Assembly: GCF_016587355.1 (NCBI RefSeq) | Contig: NZ_BNJF01000003.1 | Span: 62,001 to 126,000, forward strand | Source: Ktedonospora formicarum | Lineage (GTDB): Bacteria; Chloroflexota; Ktedonobacteria; Ktedonobacterales; Ktedonobacteraceae | Length of the DNA: 64,000 bases | Reading direction: 5' to 3' | In this document: positions 36,635-47,187 of the stretch, piece by piece | Position numbering within the stretch: position 1 is the first letter of the stretch | How the letters are laid out: every line of letters starts with the position of its first letter | The notes under the pieces: model-generated | What the model was told of the DNA's origin: nothing | The model's input: the letters and a program-made list of their open reading frames with translations, nothing else | Database searches by the model: none | Made by a program: the position numbers and the translations under genes

Positions 36635-38227
36635 TCACGAGAGCTTCAAGCACAGGATCTGGGTCAGGACCTGAGAAAGCTCCTGCACTGGTTGCTGACT
36701 GGCTTCATGTGCTCGCCAGGCGATGAAGCCATCTGGTCGCACCAGTGTCGCACCAGAAGAAGAAAGGCCGTACCGACTTCCGAAGCACCCATCGATATCC
36801 AGAACATCAGCACCCACGCGGTAGGTGTCCAGAGTGATGCCCAATCGCTGCGCACAAGCCTCAGCCGCCTCAGACCAGGCCGCGCCTTCTGCTCCGGTCA
36901 GCAACACAAAATCGTGTCCGAAAAGGTCGAACATCGAGAGAGGCTTTCCATCGCGTTCCAGGGCGACATGAGGAGCGCGTGTGCCTGGTCGTCCTGACGG
37001 ACACTGCGGGTCTTCATAGAGAGCGGTATCCTCTGAAAGGACCGCTGCCGAGTGATAGATGTAGCCAAAGATGGGAATTTCGTAAGCGATCTTCTCTGCG
37101 CTCACCTGGACAGTTCGTTCGGGATGTAAGCGCTCTACATAATTCAACAATGCCTGTTCCACGGCAAGTTGCGAAGCCGCACGACGTTCGGGTTCATAGG
37201 TCTCCAGCAGTCCCGTCCCGGCTTTCCCCTTGAGAACAAAAGCCAGCTTCCAGGCGAGATTATGTGCATCGGCAATGCCTGTGTTGGCACCATAGGCACC
37301 CGTTGGAGGCATGACATGTGCCGCGTCACCTGCCAGGAAAACTCTGCTCTGTTGAAAATGAGCAGCCAGTCGATCTGCCATCTCCCAGGTTCGTGTCCCC
37401 AGAATTTCAACCGCCAGATCTGGGACCCCCATAGCAGTGCGTACAACTTCGATACCCCGTTCACCCAGGAAATCTTGCTCACTTTCTTTCTCAGGATCAT
37501 AGGGAACAGAAAGAAGGCCGCCATCCTCATCGCCGCCATACAACCCCTGGACGCTGGCAACATAGCAGGCAAGCAGGCGTCGACCACGAAGCGGGGCACG
37601 CAGATCCGCACGGAACAGGATATTCATCTGATAGGCGAGCGTTCCGGGTCCCTGTGCATCAATGCCCAGTTTCTTTCCAATGGGGCTACGATTCCCATCA
37701 GCAGCTACCAGGTAGCTTGATAGCACACGTTGCTCTTGCCCACTGGCCAGATCGCGGATCACCGCATTTACTCCATTAGTATCCTGCTCGAAGGAAACAC
37801 ATTCCGTACTGAAGCGAAGATCAGCGCCGAGTGTGCGCGCGTACTCACGCAGAAGAGGCTCCAGAATATTCTGTGGGATAATGCTCCCCCGGAGAGGGCT
37901 GGCAGCCATGGCATAATCACTGCTGTTCTCCAGAAAGGTCCCAAGTTCGCGACCAGCAAGGGTCTCAACCCGCACGATTTTCATCTCTTTGAGCGCTTCC
38001 GGCGCTGCCTCGCGAATAGCTGGCTCCAATCCAACCGAGCGATAGATCTCCAGTGTGCGTGAATTAAACCCACCGGCACGTACAAACGGCGATACTCCGG
38101 CATGGCGTTCCACAAGCAAGCAGGGAATACCATGCTTTGAGAGAAAGAGTGCCGTTGACAGCCCAACTAGGCTGCCACCAACAATCAAAACAGGGGCATG
38201 TTCATCGTAGTGAGACAGATGATGCAT
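36635..38227 (-). CDS. FAD-dependent aromatic monooxygenase (PHBH fold)
   Basis: This 530-residue flavoprotein has an N-terminal FAD site VLIVGGSLVGLSTAL, a DG motif (YLVAADGNRSPIG) and a GD motif RVFLAGDAAHVMPPTGAYG. A C-terminal thioredoxin-like domain (from about residue 405) follows, as in PgaE/RdmE-type and TetX-like aromatic hydroxylases. It uses NAD(P)H and O2 to hydroxylate an aromatic ring; polyketides, antibiotics or phenolics are plausible substrates. The gene lies 131 nt downstream of a TetR regulator on the same strand, consistent with inducible detoxification or tailoring. All core motifs are intact. Confidence 0.9.
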   Translation of the reverse strand: MHHLSHYDEHAPVLIVGGSLVGLSTALFLSKHGIPCLLVERHAGVSPFVRAGGFNSRTLEIYRSVGLEPAIREAAPEALKEMKIVRVETLAGRELGTFLENSSDYAMAASPLRGSIIPQNILEPLLREYARTLGADLRFSTECVSFEQDTNGVNAVIRDLASGQEQRVLSSYLVAADGNRSPIGKKLGIDAQGPGTLAYQMNILFRADLRAPLRGRRLLACYVASVQGLYGGDEDGGLLSVPYDPEKESEQDFLGERGIEVVRTAMGVPDLAVEILGTRTWEMADRLAAHFQQSRVFLAGDAAHVMPPTGAYGANTGIADAHNLAWKLAFVLKGKAGTGLLETYEPERRAASQLAVEQALLNYVERLHPERTVQVSAEKIAYEIPIFGYIYHSAAVLSEDTALYEDPQCPSGRPGTRAPHVALERDGKPLSMFDLFGHDFVLLTGAEGAAWSEAAEACAQRLGITLDTYRVGADVLDIDGCFGSRYGLSSSGATLVRPDGFIAWRAHEASQQPVQELSQVLTQILCLKLS

Positions 38228-38358
38228 CAGGATTGTTTCCCTTCTTTGTTTCTTCTTTCAACAGGTCTAACTGATGACAGAACAACAGGCAAAGAGATGC
38301 TCGAGAGCACACATAGTATGCTCTCTTGGGAAGAGGATGCAGAAACTGGCAGGAATAG

Positions 38359-38967
38359 TCAGGACAGAGATTCTGCGTTTTCATCCAGGAGCCAGAACTC
38401 AAGTTGTTTGAGAGCTTGCTCGGTCCTCTTGGGCGATAACTTGACATTTATCAAGCTAACGCTCTGGATGACGGCGATGATGGCGGAGGCGACGGTTTCG
38501 GCGTCGAAATGCTTGGGCCAGTCTCCTCGCTCGATCCCTGCTTGCAGGATGTTCACGAGGAAGGCAAGCCATCCTTCCGCTTGTGGCTGCACAATCGCTC
38601 GAATAGCTGGATCACGCTGTGCACGCAGTCCGACTTCTGTTAAGACAATGAAGAGAGCTGGCTCTTCCTGTATTCGTTGCCAAAGCAAGCGAAAGTGAGC
38701 GCGTAACTGGTCCGTAGGGGTTCCCTCAGGGGAAACAACTGTTTCGCCCAAACGCTGCGTCGCATAGAACACCACCGCTTGAACCAAAGCTTCTTTGGTT
38801 GGAAAGTAGTGGTGCAATGTCGCATGATTCATCCCAACCTGGTCTGCTACGTCTCGTAGACGCAAACCCTCAAAGCCTTTCTCAGCAATAGTGTCATAGG
38901 CGGCGAGAATCAAAGCGTGTGCACGATTCTCACTCTGGTGTGTGATCTCGTTCTTGTCAGTCATCAT
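38359..38967 (-). CDS. TetR/AcrR family transcriptional regulator
   Basis: About 202 residues from 38967 (the ATG at 38964 is equally possible; the 39018 start adds an unsupported basic stretch). The N-terminal HTH is AAYDTIAEKGFEGLRLRDVADQVGMNHATLHHYFPTK-like, followed by a helical C-terminal domain. It is upstream of, and in the same direction as, the FAD monooxygenase, and is likely its repressor. The promoter carries two inverted repeat sites (39037-39102). Confidence 0.9.
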   Translation of the reverse strand: MMTDKNEITHQSENRAHALILAAYDTIAEKGFEGLRLRDVADQVGMNHATLHHYFPTKEALVQAVVFYATQRLGETVVSPEGTPTDQLRAHFRLLWQRIQEEPALFIVLTEVGLRAQRDPAIRAIVQPQAEGWLAFLVNILQAGIERGDWPKHFDAETVASAIIAVIQSVSLINVKLSPKRTEQALKQLEFWLLDENAESLS

Positions 38968-39036
38968 GCATCGTCTCCGTTTTCTCTTTCCTCGTCGGTT
39001 CAGTACTCTCTCGGTCAATTGGCTATCCTCAGATAA

Positions 39037-39103
39037 TCAACCAACCATATGGTCGAATACTACCACAGGATGCACTACTTGTCAACCTAGTGGTTGGTTG
39101 AAT
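39037..39103 (-). promoter_or_regulatory. tetR promoter flanked by palindromic operators
   Basis: On the minus strand TTGACA (39080-39085), a 17-nt spacer and TAGTAT (39057-39062) form a strong promoter. The palindrome accatatggt (39044-39053) lies just downstream of the -10. tcaaccaacca and tggttggttga occur in inverse orientation on both sides (39037-39047 and 39090-39101). This suits autorepression by the TetR protein. Confidence 0.7.
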
Positions 39104-39109
39104 ACCTCT

Positions 39110-39949
39110 CAAGGGATATCCTCAGAAAATGTGTGTGCCAAGTGTGAAATGGGAGAGATCAATGAAGCGGTGGACACGTGAGAGATAATTCCATAACGAC
39201 AAAGAGATGCAGCTACAAGCCTATCTGATCTGTTTCATTCTAGATGTGCAAAATCGTCGAGTGGCCTGAAACCCTGATGATCCTCCACTCTCGGAGATCA
39301 CACGTGGGATCCCCCTTGCGCCCCATCTCGTGACAGCACAGGATATCGAAACATTCGCCTTCGAATTCACGGTAGCATACTACCAGCTTCATCCGAGTAA
39401 TCATCGTTTTCTTCATCTGCTCTCAATAGAACAATGCTCCTCCACCACCTGGATCTGTCGCGTACAATTTGCTTCATCAGAAGACTAGGCCACCCTCACG
39501 ATCACGCCCGACACCACCCAAAGCATACACGTCAGCGCCCTCTCCTATGAATAGGAAGAGAAGTACAAAACCTACATCATGGTCTTCCTGTGGCGTAGCT
39601 AACACACCTCGGGAAGCCATTGTTGTCTCTCGTCCGAACACAAAAATAGACCAAACGTCCAGGCTTCGCATTCAGCCTGGCCACTCATGAATGCCACCAG
39701 GCACCCACCCAGCAGCGAGCACGGGACACACGCGCGGCCAGACGAAGCCGTTGATGATCCTCCCACGTGTCGCCTCTTACGCACCAGGCTCACCACGTTT
39801 CACAACATGTTCCCACCACCACACCAGTCTCATACGCATCAACGCGACGGCTCCAGACTCACATCAAGCGCCAACTCACACAAGAGACTCTCAGAGCGCC
39901 CATAGTGCTTCGTCTGCACCTTCCTCGACCCTGGAGAGCACCATCGGTC
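39110..39949. other. Degenerate region without intact genes
   Basis: On the plus strand 39208-39480 reads like an eroded protein (GIPLAPHLVTAQDIETFAFEF) with several stops. 39700-39949 is GC-rich and Pro/Thr-rich in all plus frames, which is typical of antisense sequence. Nothing here is supported as a functional gene. Confidence 0.35.
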
Positions 39950-40252
39950 TTACACATATGGACTGTGTCCTCTCACGCTGCGCACTTCGATCCATCCATC
40001 CTCCCGCAGGCCCACCCCTCGCCGCCACCGCCGCTTCACGTGATGCGCCGTTTCGGGATCAGCGTCTCGCTGGATGGTGAGACACAGCTTCAACACATCC
40101 ACCGCTGTCTCCATTTGCTCCCGCCTCAGCGCCAGGTCCGACCACATCCACCTCCCTGGCACCTCCACAGGCTGCTCCTTGAGACGCTGGTCCACCGCTG
40201 TCGCCAACTCCTCCGCTTCTATCAGCGCCTCCCTCCGTTTGCGCACCTGCAT
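39950..40252 (-). CDS. Hypothetical protein, short and basic
   Basis: The 100 residues (MQVRKRREALIEAEELATAV, later VKRRWRRGVGLREDG) have normal amino-acid composition, with amphipathic helices. I do not recognise the family. It lies directly beyond the right end of the decayed IS605 element. Competing frames on both strands are GC-rich, so the call is tentative. Confidence 0.4.
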   Translation of the reverse strand: MQVRKRREALIEAEELATAVDQRLKEQPVEVPGRWMWSDLALRREQMETAVDVLKLCLTIQRDADPETAHHVKRRWRRGVGLREDGWIEVRSVRGHSPYV

Positions 40253-40254
40253 GC

Positions 40255-41620
40255 ATTAACATGCTCCCCATGCCTGGAAGGGCAGGGGATTCCAACAATC
40301 ACTTGTTGGGTTTCCTGCTTCGCTGAGGCTTGCCCGAACGAGTCAAGACCCGTCCAGGTCTTACGGCCTCTCCACAGGCCAGGACGGCTTGCCCAGCCGC
40401 CACCATGTTTTTTGCCGCATTGACATCGCGGTCATGATGAACGCCACACTCAGGGCAGTCCCAATGACGACGATCAAGCGCTAAAGCGTCGAGCACATGA
40501 CCACACTGAGAACAGCGCTTACTCGATGGGTACCACTTGTCAATCTTGACCAGGGTTCCTGCCATACCAGTCCGCTTTGTAGGAGAGTTGCGATACAAAC
40601 TCGGACCAGCCCACATCGCTGATCGCTTTACTCAACGTGCCATTCTTCACCATGTTCTTGACCTGCAAACTTTCCACACAGATCGCGCGGGTTCTCACAG
40701 ATCAGACGGGTGGAAAGCTTATGCAGAAAATCACGGCGGCGATCAGCGATACGAGCATGCAGACGAGCCACCTTCAGACGAGTCTTCTCTCGGTTCTTGG
40801 AGCCTTTGCGCTTCCTGGCATGACGGCGTTGGGCTTTGGCGAGTCTCTTCTCATCCTTGTGAAAGAACCTGGGGTTGCCGACCACCTCACCATCGGAGAG
40901 CACCACAAAAGACGTCAAGCCAAGATCAGCCCCGATCACCTGCTCATTGGATGGCAAATGCGCTATCTCCTCTTCCACCAGGATGCTGATGCGCGTACCG
41001 ATCAGCACTGCCTTTGGTGATGGTGACACTCGGAAGGGGTCGCACCTTCTGGTAAAGGACGCGACCAACGAATTGCCAGAGGCTCACCCATCGCGGGCAA
41101 GGGTGAGGCATCCATTGCGCCAGGTGAAGGCATTGGCGGTGTAGGTTGCCGATTGATGGTGGCGCTTCTTCTTGAAGGCTGGATGTTTGGCACGCCCCTC
41201 GAAGAAATTGAGGAAGGCTTGGTCGAGGTGGCGAAGGGCTTGCTGCAAAGGGACGCTTGACACCTCGGCGAGCCAGGCATGCTCCTTTTGCTGTTTCAAG
41301 AGAGGGAGCATGGCAGAGAGGTCTTTATAGTAGAGGCGTTGGTGCTCATTATAGAACGCATCGGTCTTTTTGTGCAGTGCCCAATTGTAGACGAAGCGAA
41401 CACAGCCAAAGTGCGAGCCAGCGTCTGCTTCTGCTCGTCAGTGGGAGAGCACCGATACTTGTAGGCGTGTTTCTGCTTCATGTGTTACAGTCCACCATGT
41501 ACAGTGTAAAAGAGCAATCTTTTGAGCCGCCCGCTCTACCCCACAAAGGAGCGCGCCATTCATCCCCATGTGTGAAGCACAGAGGTCTTCTGGCGCGATA
41601 AGATAACTGGCACCTTCCAT
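40255..41620 (-). mobile_element. IS605-type element with decayed tnpB
   Basis: The right end (40255-40320) has the gaagcaggaa box and hairpin gaatcccctgcc...ggcatggggag. The left tip (~41560-41620) shares cgcgccagaagacc and catggggatgaatggcg with the solo derivative at 2327-2390. Between them is the broken tnpB. There is no tnpA. Confidence 0.6.
40299..41481 (-). pseudogene. tnpB: TnpB (IS605 OrfB), multiple frameshifts
   Basis: Three or more frames are needed. The first gives KHAYKYRCSPTDEQKQTLART, and FEGRAKHPAFKKKRHH follows. IGADLGLTSFVVLSDGEVV carries the first RuvC Asp, then RRHARKRKGSKNREKTRLKV. The last is CSQCGH...CPECGVHHDRDVNAAKN with the zinc ribbon and final Asp. The middle Glu region falls at a frame break. 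With at least three indels it is dead as written. Its 3' end holds the omega-RNA scaffold position. Confidence 0.85.
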
Positions 41621-41767
41621 AACAGGATTGTGAAGGATAGCATACATGTAGGGGAAAAAATTTGATAGACTTGATTACCACGCAAGATGAATAGTGTTGG
41701 AAGCACATCTACATCGTAGAAGAGTTGTATCACTGGAAGGTTTTCATTGGAGGTCATCACGTTCACC

Positions 41768-42472
41768 ATGAAAGGCTTATCAGCAACTACACGTTCTCAC
41801 AAGAAGAGCCTCAATAGGATGGCACTTGGCATCAGTATCTCTGGCGGCATCATCGCTCTCCTCTTTCTCAATCAGCAACTCTACGCTTGGAACCTGCCTT
41901 TCTTGTACTGGCTGATGGTGCAGACACAACGTTATGGGTTCTTCTATTACACCCTCTTCGGTTCTCTTTTCATCCTTCTCAGCATCTCCCTCTTCACACG
42001 TTTTGCTGTTTCCAAAACAGGGAGAAACGTGACATGGAAGGCGCTGCCGATTGCCTGGAAACGGCTGGTGGTTGGCGCAGGGATACTTACAGCCATCTGT
42101 ATAATGGGGATCTGTGGATACATCCTCTTGCTCTGCTCTCTGTTTCCCAGCTTTGACCACAAAGATAGCCTGACCTCTCAAGGGCATACATATCAGCTTT
42201 CACTCCAAGCAACCGGAAAGGGAATGGACAATCATGATGAAACGGCAACAGCCCCGTTTCGCTTGGAAGTGTACACATGTGAGTTCACTGATTGGGTCTG
42301 TACACGAACAGCCGCAAAAAACCAACCCCTTCGCTATAGCACCGATTTGCCAGTCTACTCTCCAGTAGAGAGCATTTCTCTCAGACTTTCTTTGAATACC
42401 TCTCAGACAGCTTTTCTGATTGTCGATCAACGGTCCAACGTAAACCCCACCATCACGTTTCCTCGCCCATAA
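41768..42472 (+). CDS. Membrane protein of unknown function
   Basis: ATG 41768 has GGAGG about 14 nt upstream and gives 234 residues. Three to four hydrophobic segments (ISISGGIIALLFL, YGFFYYTLFGSLFILLSISL, LVVGAGILTAICIMGICGYILLL) are followed by a ~100-residue extracytoplasmic beta-rich domain with two Cys (YTCEFTDWVCTRT) that could form a disulfide. There is no family match that I know. Confidence 0.65.
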   Translation: MKGLSATTRSHKKSLNRMALGISISGGIIALLFLNQQLYAWNLPFLYWLMVQTQRYGFFYYTLFGSLFILLSISLFTRFAVSKTGRNVTWKALPIAWKRLVVGAGILTAICIMGICGYILLLCSLFPSFDHKDSLTSQGHTYQLSLQATGKGMDNHDETATAPFRLEVYTCEFTDWVCTRTAAKNQPLRYSTDLPVYSPVESISLRLSLNTSQTAFLIVDQRSNVNPTITFPRP

Positions 42473-42796
42473 CCACAAGCTTCACAGAAGCGTACACAGA
42501 GAAAACAGGCGCGCCAGCAACGAGCACACGCATCCCTCGCCGGCGCACTCCTTGAAGCCGATCTTCTCCAGGTCATATGGTTCTGTCAGAACTCAGACAA
42601 CCGTTCACCCTTCCATCGTTATCCAAATGGAGTCCTTCTAGACAACACTTCCGCCCATTAGTGGGCACACACAAATAAGTTGACAATCCCATTTGTTTTC
42701 ATGAAACGATTTTAGCATATTGTTCAGCTCTATTGCCAAGTTGACAATACCAGTTTCACCTGTCCCAGCCTCCCAGATTTCTTGCAACACAACCGT
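42473..42796. other. Intergenic region
   Basis: No gene is seen. The direct repeat aagttgacaat occurs at 42677-42687 and 42738-42748. Confidence 0.35.
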
Positions 42797-45437
42797 TTAT
42801 GTTGCCTCTGGTTCTTGTACAAGCTGGGCATAGAGCGCTCGGGTGGCGGCTGTCTTGGGGTGATCATCACCCAAGGCCTGTGAGCGGATCTTGAGGGCCC
42901 GATCAGCCAGAGGGAACGCTTTATACAGTTCGCCCTGCTTTTGAAAGAAGACAGACAAATCGTGCAGTGTTTGTGCCGTCTCAGGGTGATGCTGACCAAA
43001 AAGCTGTTCCTTCATAGTGAGCGCTCGTTGGTAAAGTGGCTCCGCCTCTGCGTATTTTCCCTGATCTCGGCAAAAGTTTGCCAGTCCATTGAGCGTCTCG
43101 GGTAAACTGGGGTCCGTAGCCCACTGGTTCTGCTCACTGATACGCAGCGCTCGTTGATAAAGCAATTTCGCTTCTCTACCCTTGCCCTGATACCAGTAGA
43201 GCTCGACCAGATTTTGAAGCACCAGGGCCACCAAGATATGTTCCGGCCCCAACGTCTGCTCCCGGATGTGTAATGCTCGCTGAAAAAGGAGTGCTGCTTC
43301 TCTGTATTTGCCTTGATCGCGGTAGAGGAGTGCCAGATCGCGCAACGTTTCTGCCGTCAATGGATGGCGCTGACCGAGATGCTGCTTACGGAGAGAGAGT
43401 GCCCGCTGAAAGAGCGGTTCCGCATCCGTATACTTGCCCTGATACCGGTAGAGCTCGGCTAAATTATGAAGGGATTGAGCCACTACGGGATGCTCCGGTC
43501 CCAGAGCCTGCCCCAGATATGCAACGCGCGCTGAAAGAGCGGTTCTGCTTCTCTATACCTGCCTTGAAAGGCGTAGAGCGCCGCTAGGTTATTGATCGCT
43601 AAGGCAAGTTGTGGATGTTCAGGATTCAGGGTTTGCTCGAAAATGTGCAATGAGTGCTGGTAGAGCGGCTCTGCCTCCGCATATCTGCCTTGATCGCTGT
43701 AGAGCAGCGCTAAGTTGTTGAGTGCTCCAGCCACCTGGGCGTGATCTGGCCCCAGCGTTCGTTCTACTATGGACAAAGCTCGCTGAAAGAGCGGTTCTGC
43801 TTCAGCATATTTGCCCTCTCGCCAATAGAGGACCGCTAGATTTCTCAGGGAAGCAGCTATATGGGGATGATCTGGTTCTAGACCCTGTTCCCGCATATGG
43901 AGCGCTCGCTGGTAGAGCGGCTCTGCCTCTTCATATTGCCCGCGCTCACGCAAATACTGTGCTACTTTGAACGCCAGGGATGCCAGGGTAAGTGAGCGTT
44001 CAGGGGCTGCCGCTCGGTGTAAACTCGGAAGCGCATGTGGCACGAGCCGTTCGCATTGTTTCCAGACGGAATACTCCGTCGTCGACTCCACTTCAGGAAA
44101 CACTGCCTCGAACGCGTGAAGAACGTGCTGGGTCAACTCCTCCCGTTCTGTCTCGGTCATGCTATCCAGGAGCACCGCCTGCACCAGTTGGTGGATTGAG
44201 AACGTCTGTGTTTCAGCCTGGCGCGAGAGCAAGGAATAGGAACACGCGAGGGCAACAATCCGATTCCATTCCAGCGCGTCGCGGCATGCCACCTCCAACA
44301 TTGCTCCAAGATGCTTGCCCCCCTGGCGAAAGAGCTCTTCAGGGATCGCTTCCGGCTGCAGCAGTGCACAGACACGCAAAAAGTCTCGTACCGCTGGGTG
44401 GCGTTCGGCCGTCGCGGTGATAGCGAGCGCGAACGTGATCGAAACTGGCAGCGGGTGATCCTGTGCCCCCGCCCCCTCGCCTCGCTGCTGGAGAAGAGCA
44501 GCACGCTGAGTACGGAAAAGCTCCAGATAGGCGGGCAGGCCGCACCGCGTCTCTTCCATGTAGGCCCCCGCCTGATCGAGCGCCAGAGGCAATCCCCCAT
44601 CAGTACGACCAGTTCCGTTGCCGCCGCGTGCTGGGTGGGCTGTTGCCCAGCAAGCTGATGTACGTGCTCAGGGGTCGCTTCCGCCTCCAGCACTCTGGCG
44701 CGGCGCAACAGGAACAGCAGTCCTTCCTCGTGCCCCATTGGCAAGAGGGGAATGCTTCGTGCCCGTGTTCCCAACACCTGCCGACGCGTCGTGAGCAAGA
44801 CCGTCCCGTGTTGTGCGAATGGAAGAATGTGGTCCAACATGCCCAGATCTTCCACATTATCGCAAATGAGAAGCCATTGATCATGCTCTGTCAACCAATT
44901 ACGGACTGCTGTGATGATGCGCTGCTGGTCCTTGTCGTCTCGTTCTGGCAATTGGAGCGTCTCGGCAAGTTGCAGCAGGCTCAGAGCAAGGCTCTCGGCA
45001 GTTTCTGCCCCAATCCAGAAGACGGCACGGTACGTCTGGGAGAACCGGTAGATATACTCCAAGGCAATCTGCGTCTTCCCAACGCCACCCAGCCCATGGA
45101 GCGCGTACGGATGGGTGAACGTCTCCTCCTGATCAGTGTACAGAGAGGTGTGAAGTGACGTGAGGAGCTCATCTCGACCAGTAAAGAAGGGATTGCGTGG
45201 ATAGGGAACACACCACAACGGTGTGCGAGGTATGGAGGCCTCCTGATCTTCAAACAGCTCTTCGGGGCGCAGCCCAAAAAAGCGACAGAGTTGGAGCCGG
45301 ACAGAGGGTTGGGGAAGCGTCTGTCCTTGCTCCCAACGGCGAATACTCCTGGCGGAGAGGGCAAGCACCTCTGCCAGTTCCTCTTGTGACAAATGCCGAC
45401 GTAATCGCTCCTCGCGCAAACGGGTCCCAAAACGCAT
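42797..45437 (-). pseudogene. HTH / NB-ARC / TPR regulator (two missing bases)
   Basis: The corrected protein is ~880 residues. It has an XRE-type helix-turn-helix (residues 1-60, LSQEELAEVLALSARSIRRW), an NB-ARC P-loop ATPase (HGLGGVGKTQIAL; LLICDNVED), a winged-helix/linker part and ~10 kinesin-light-chain TPRs (YAEAEPLFQRAL repeats). One break is at gatgggggattg near 44592 (five G; six gives GGLPLALDQAGAY). Another is near 43500 (four G; five gives GQALGPEHPVVAQSL). Correcting both keeps the frame across 2,643 nt. Such STAND proteins act as ligand-triggered switches in signalling or defence. There are no obvious effector genes nearby, so it is most likely a transcriptional regulator. Confidence 0.85.
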
Positions 45438-45857
45438 AAAGAAGGTCCATTTCTTCCGGTTGTTCTGTCATTCCTCGCTCAAATCTACCCATCTAAATAT
45501 AGTATAAAAGAATAAAAACCGGTATGTAAAGTGAATGGGGCAATTTGACCTGGAAATAGCCGAGAGTTGAGAGAATGTATCCTGCTGGGGCCTGCTTCTG
45601 ATGGATGTGAAGAGGCAAGCTGGAAGCGTCTGCTCGTGATGAAGTTTCGCCAGAGCGGCGATAAAGGGGGATGTTCATGAACAGCGTTTTCAGACGGTCG
45701 GAGCAAAGGAGCGAGCAGGATCATACGCGCACTCGTTCATCCAGACGCCATAAGCTTCGAGTATATCTCAGCTTTAGGGGTGCGACACGTTCGGTCGAGA
45801 CCGATAACTATCGGGGGATGATCGACAAGGAGTGATCCTTGATAACTTGAGTTTCGA
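45438..45857 (+). other. Intergenic region with one possible small ORF
   Basis: A 52-codon ORF (45677-45835, plus strand) has GGGGG 7 nt before its ATG and encodes an Arg/Ser-rich basic peptide (RSSRRHKLRVYLSFRG). It is probably fortuitous but could be the 5' exon context of the group II intron. The short hairpin caaggagtgatccttg (45826-45841) lies just before the intron. Confidence 0.3.
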
Positions 45858-46553
45858 TGTTGGGCGCGGCAGAAAGCCAATTCCCAACCCCTTGTGAACA
45901 GGGAAATGCATCTTCCCCAGTGGCGAGACTGACGCTCAATCTGCTGAAGCGGGAAGAAAAGCGGGTACGTCCCGACTCCAACGGGATCATCCCCGCAAGC
46001 CGGTCGTCATGGCTAGCGCAAGCGAAGGTCTAGTTGAGGCATCGTAACTGAGAACAAGCCGACGTGGAGTAGTGGCTTGACCAAACTGGTAAAGGATAGG
46101 GACCTGGCATACCCCTAAGTGACCAGGGTTCACTCCCGATAAACCCGGTGCATAGGACCAGCCTAAAACGACGCAAAACGAAGCTCAGGAACGTGGGAAC
46201 CAGCCATGTTCTCTCTGGCAACAGAGAAGGTGTCAACCCTATGGCATGGCTGGAAGGATTCCCCAAGAAGCGAAAGCCTGAGGTAATGCTCAGGATATGC
46301 TGACGTGGGGACGGTCAAAGAGAAGAAAGCGGACCAGGAAGCGTTGAGATCCGAAGGCACCGTGAACCCTGCCAGGGCCGCAAGGCAGCAACAGTAACGA
46401 GTGAATGGCTATGGCGCGGAAAGAACGGCTTTCAAGCTGGCTCATCACCAGTATCCATGACAAGGACTCTTTGACTGAGGAGCCGGATGCGGTTAACGTC
46501 GCACGTCCGGTTTTGAAGCGGAGGCGAGGGGAGCGATCCTCTCGTCGACCGTA
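45858..46553 (+). other. ORF-less group II intron
   Basis: The 3' part contains a canonical domain V: AGCCGGATGCG (AGC triad) at 46491 pairing with CGCACGTCCGGTT, including the two-base bulge. Domain VI follows (gcgaggggagcgatcctctcg) with the branch-point region gaccgtaac. The 5' half matches the conserved domain I-III text of bacterial group II introns (gcggcagaaagcc, aagcgggtacgtcccga, gacctggcatacccctaag, aaaacgacgcaaaac). The whole is only ~700 nt, and no reverse transcriptase/maturase frame exists in domain IV. It could still splice in trans with a maturase supplied elsewhere. The 5' boundary is approximate. Confidence 0.8.
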
Positions 46554-46596
46554 ACGCTCTATCAAATTGGCTCATCCGCAACTTCCGTGCTGAGAT

Positions 46597-47055
46597 TTAC
46601 AACCCTTCTTCGTAGATAAAGCATGCGCTCTCGGGCACGTTGTAAGGCATGATACTGCTAGTCACGACATACCATGACTGTGCGACGAAGGGCACGCACA
46701 CTGTCCCCGGTTTACGCTCCCCCTGGGTCTTGAGACACAGCGTGAGCACGTCCACGCCAGACGAGAGGCGGCAGCCCGCTTCACTGAACAATGTGAGGTC
46801 ATCGCAACCATCGAGATCCGGGGGCAGGTTCTCTTGGAGGATACCACCACTTGCCTCTTCCCACACTGGGTCACCGTGAGCCAGAGGAGAGCTCAGAATA
46901 GTCTCCTGGGCTCTCCTCGCTCCATTCGTATTGAGGATGTTCAAGCAGTTCAACGTAATCCCGTTTGCAGGTGACAGCCCTTTCAGACGGCACCAGCACT
47001 TGGATGAAAGCCGTATGCAGGGATGGAGGCAACAATAACAGCTCTGCTCTAACAT
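46597..47055 (-). CDS. Hypothetical protein, weakly like a glycolipid-binding domain
   Basis: The C-terminal ~80 residues (PPDLDGCDDLTLFSEAG ... VPFVAQSW ... FIYEEGL) look like genuine protein. PDLDGCxD with a final FxYEEG recalls the putative glycolipid-binding family. The N-terminal ~60 residues are Cys-rich and less convincing, so the start is uncertain and the gene may be 5'-truncated. It lies on the strand opposite the group II intron. Confidence 0.35.
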   Translation of the reverse strand: MLEQSCYCCLHPCIRLSSKCWCRLKGLSPANGITLNCLNILNTNGARRAQETILSSPLAHGDPVWEEASGGILQENLPPDLDGCDDLTLFSEAGCRLSSGVDVLTLCLKTQGERKPGTVCVPFVAQSWYVVTSSIMPYNVPESACFIYEEGL

Positions 47056-47187
47056 GCTCCGTGCCCACGAAACTGGATCTAGCGACCTCTCCCTTCTTTC
47101 AGGCCTCTCCTTTCCACGCCTCGAGACAAGACATGTCTCTCCTGCAAGCGGGATGGGAATATGGCTCCCCCCGCGCTCTCCAGGAAC

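Noticed and set aside
39691..40423. Overlapping Pro/Arg/Ser-rich plus-strand ORFs
   Set aside because: Composition is typical of antisense frames in GC-rich sequence, and part overlaps the IS605 right end.
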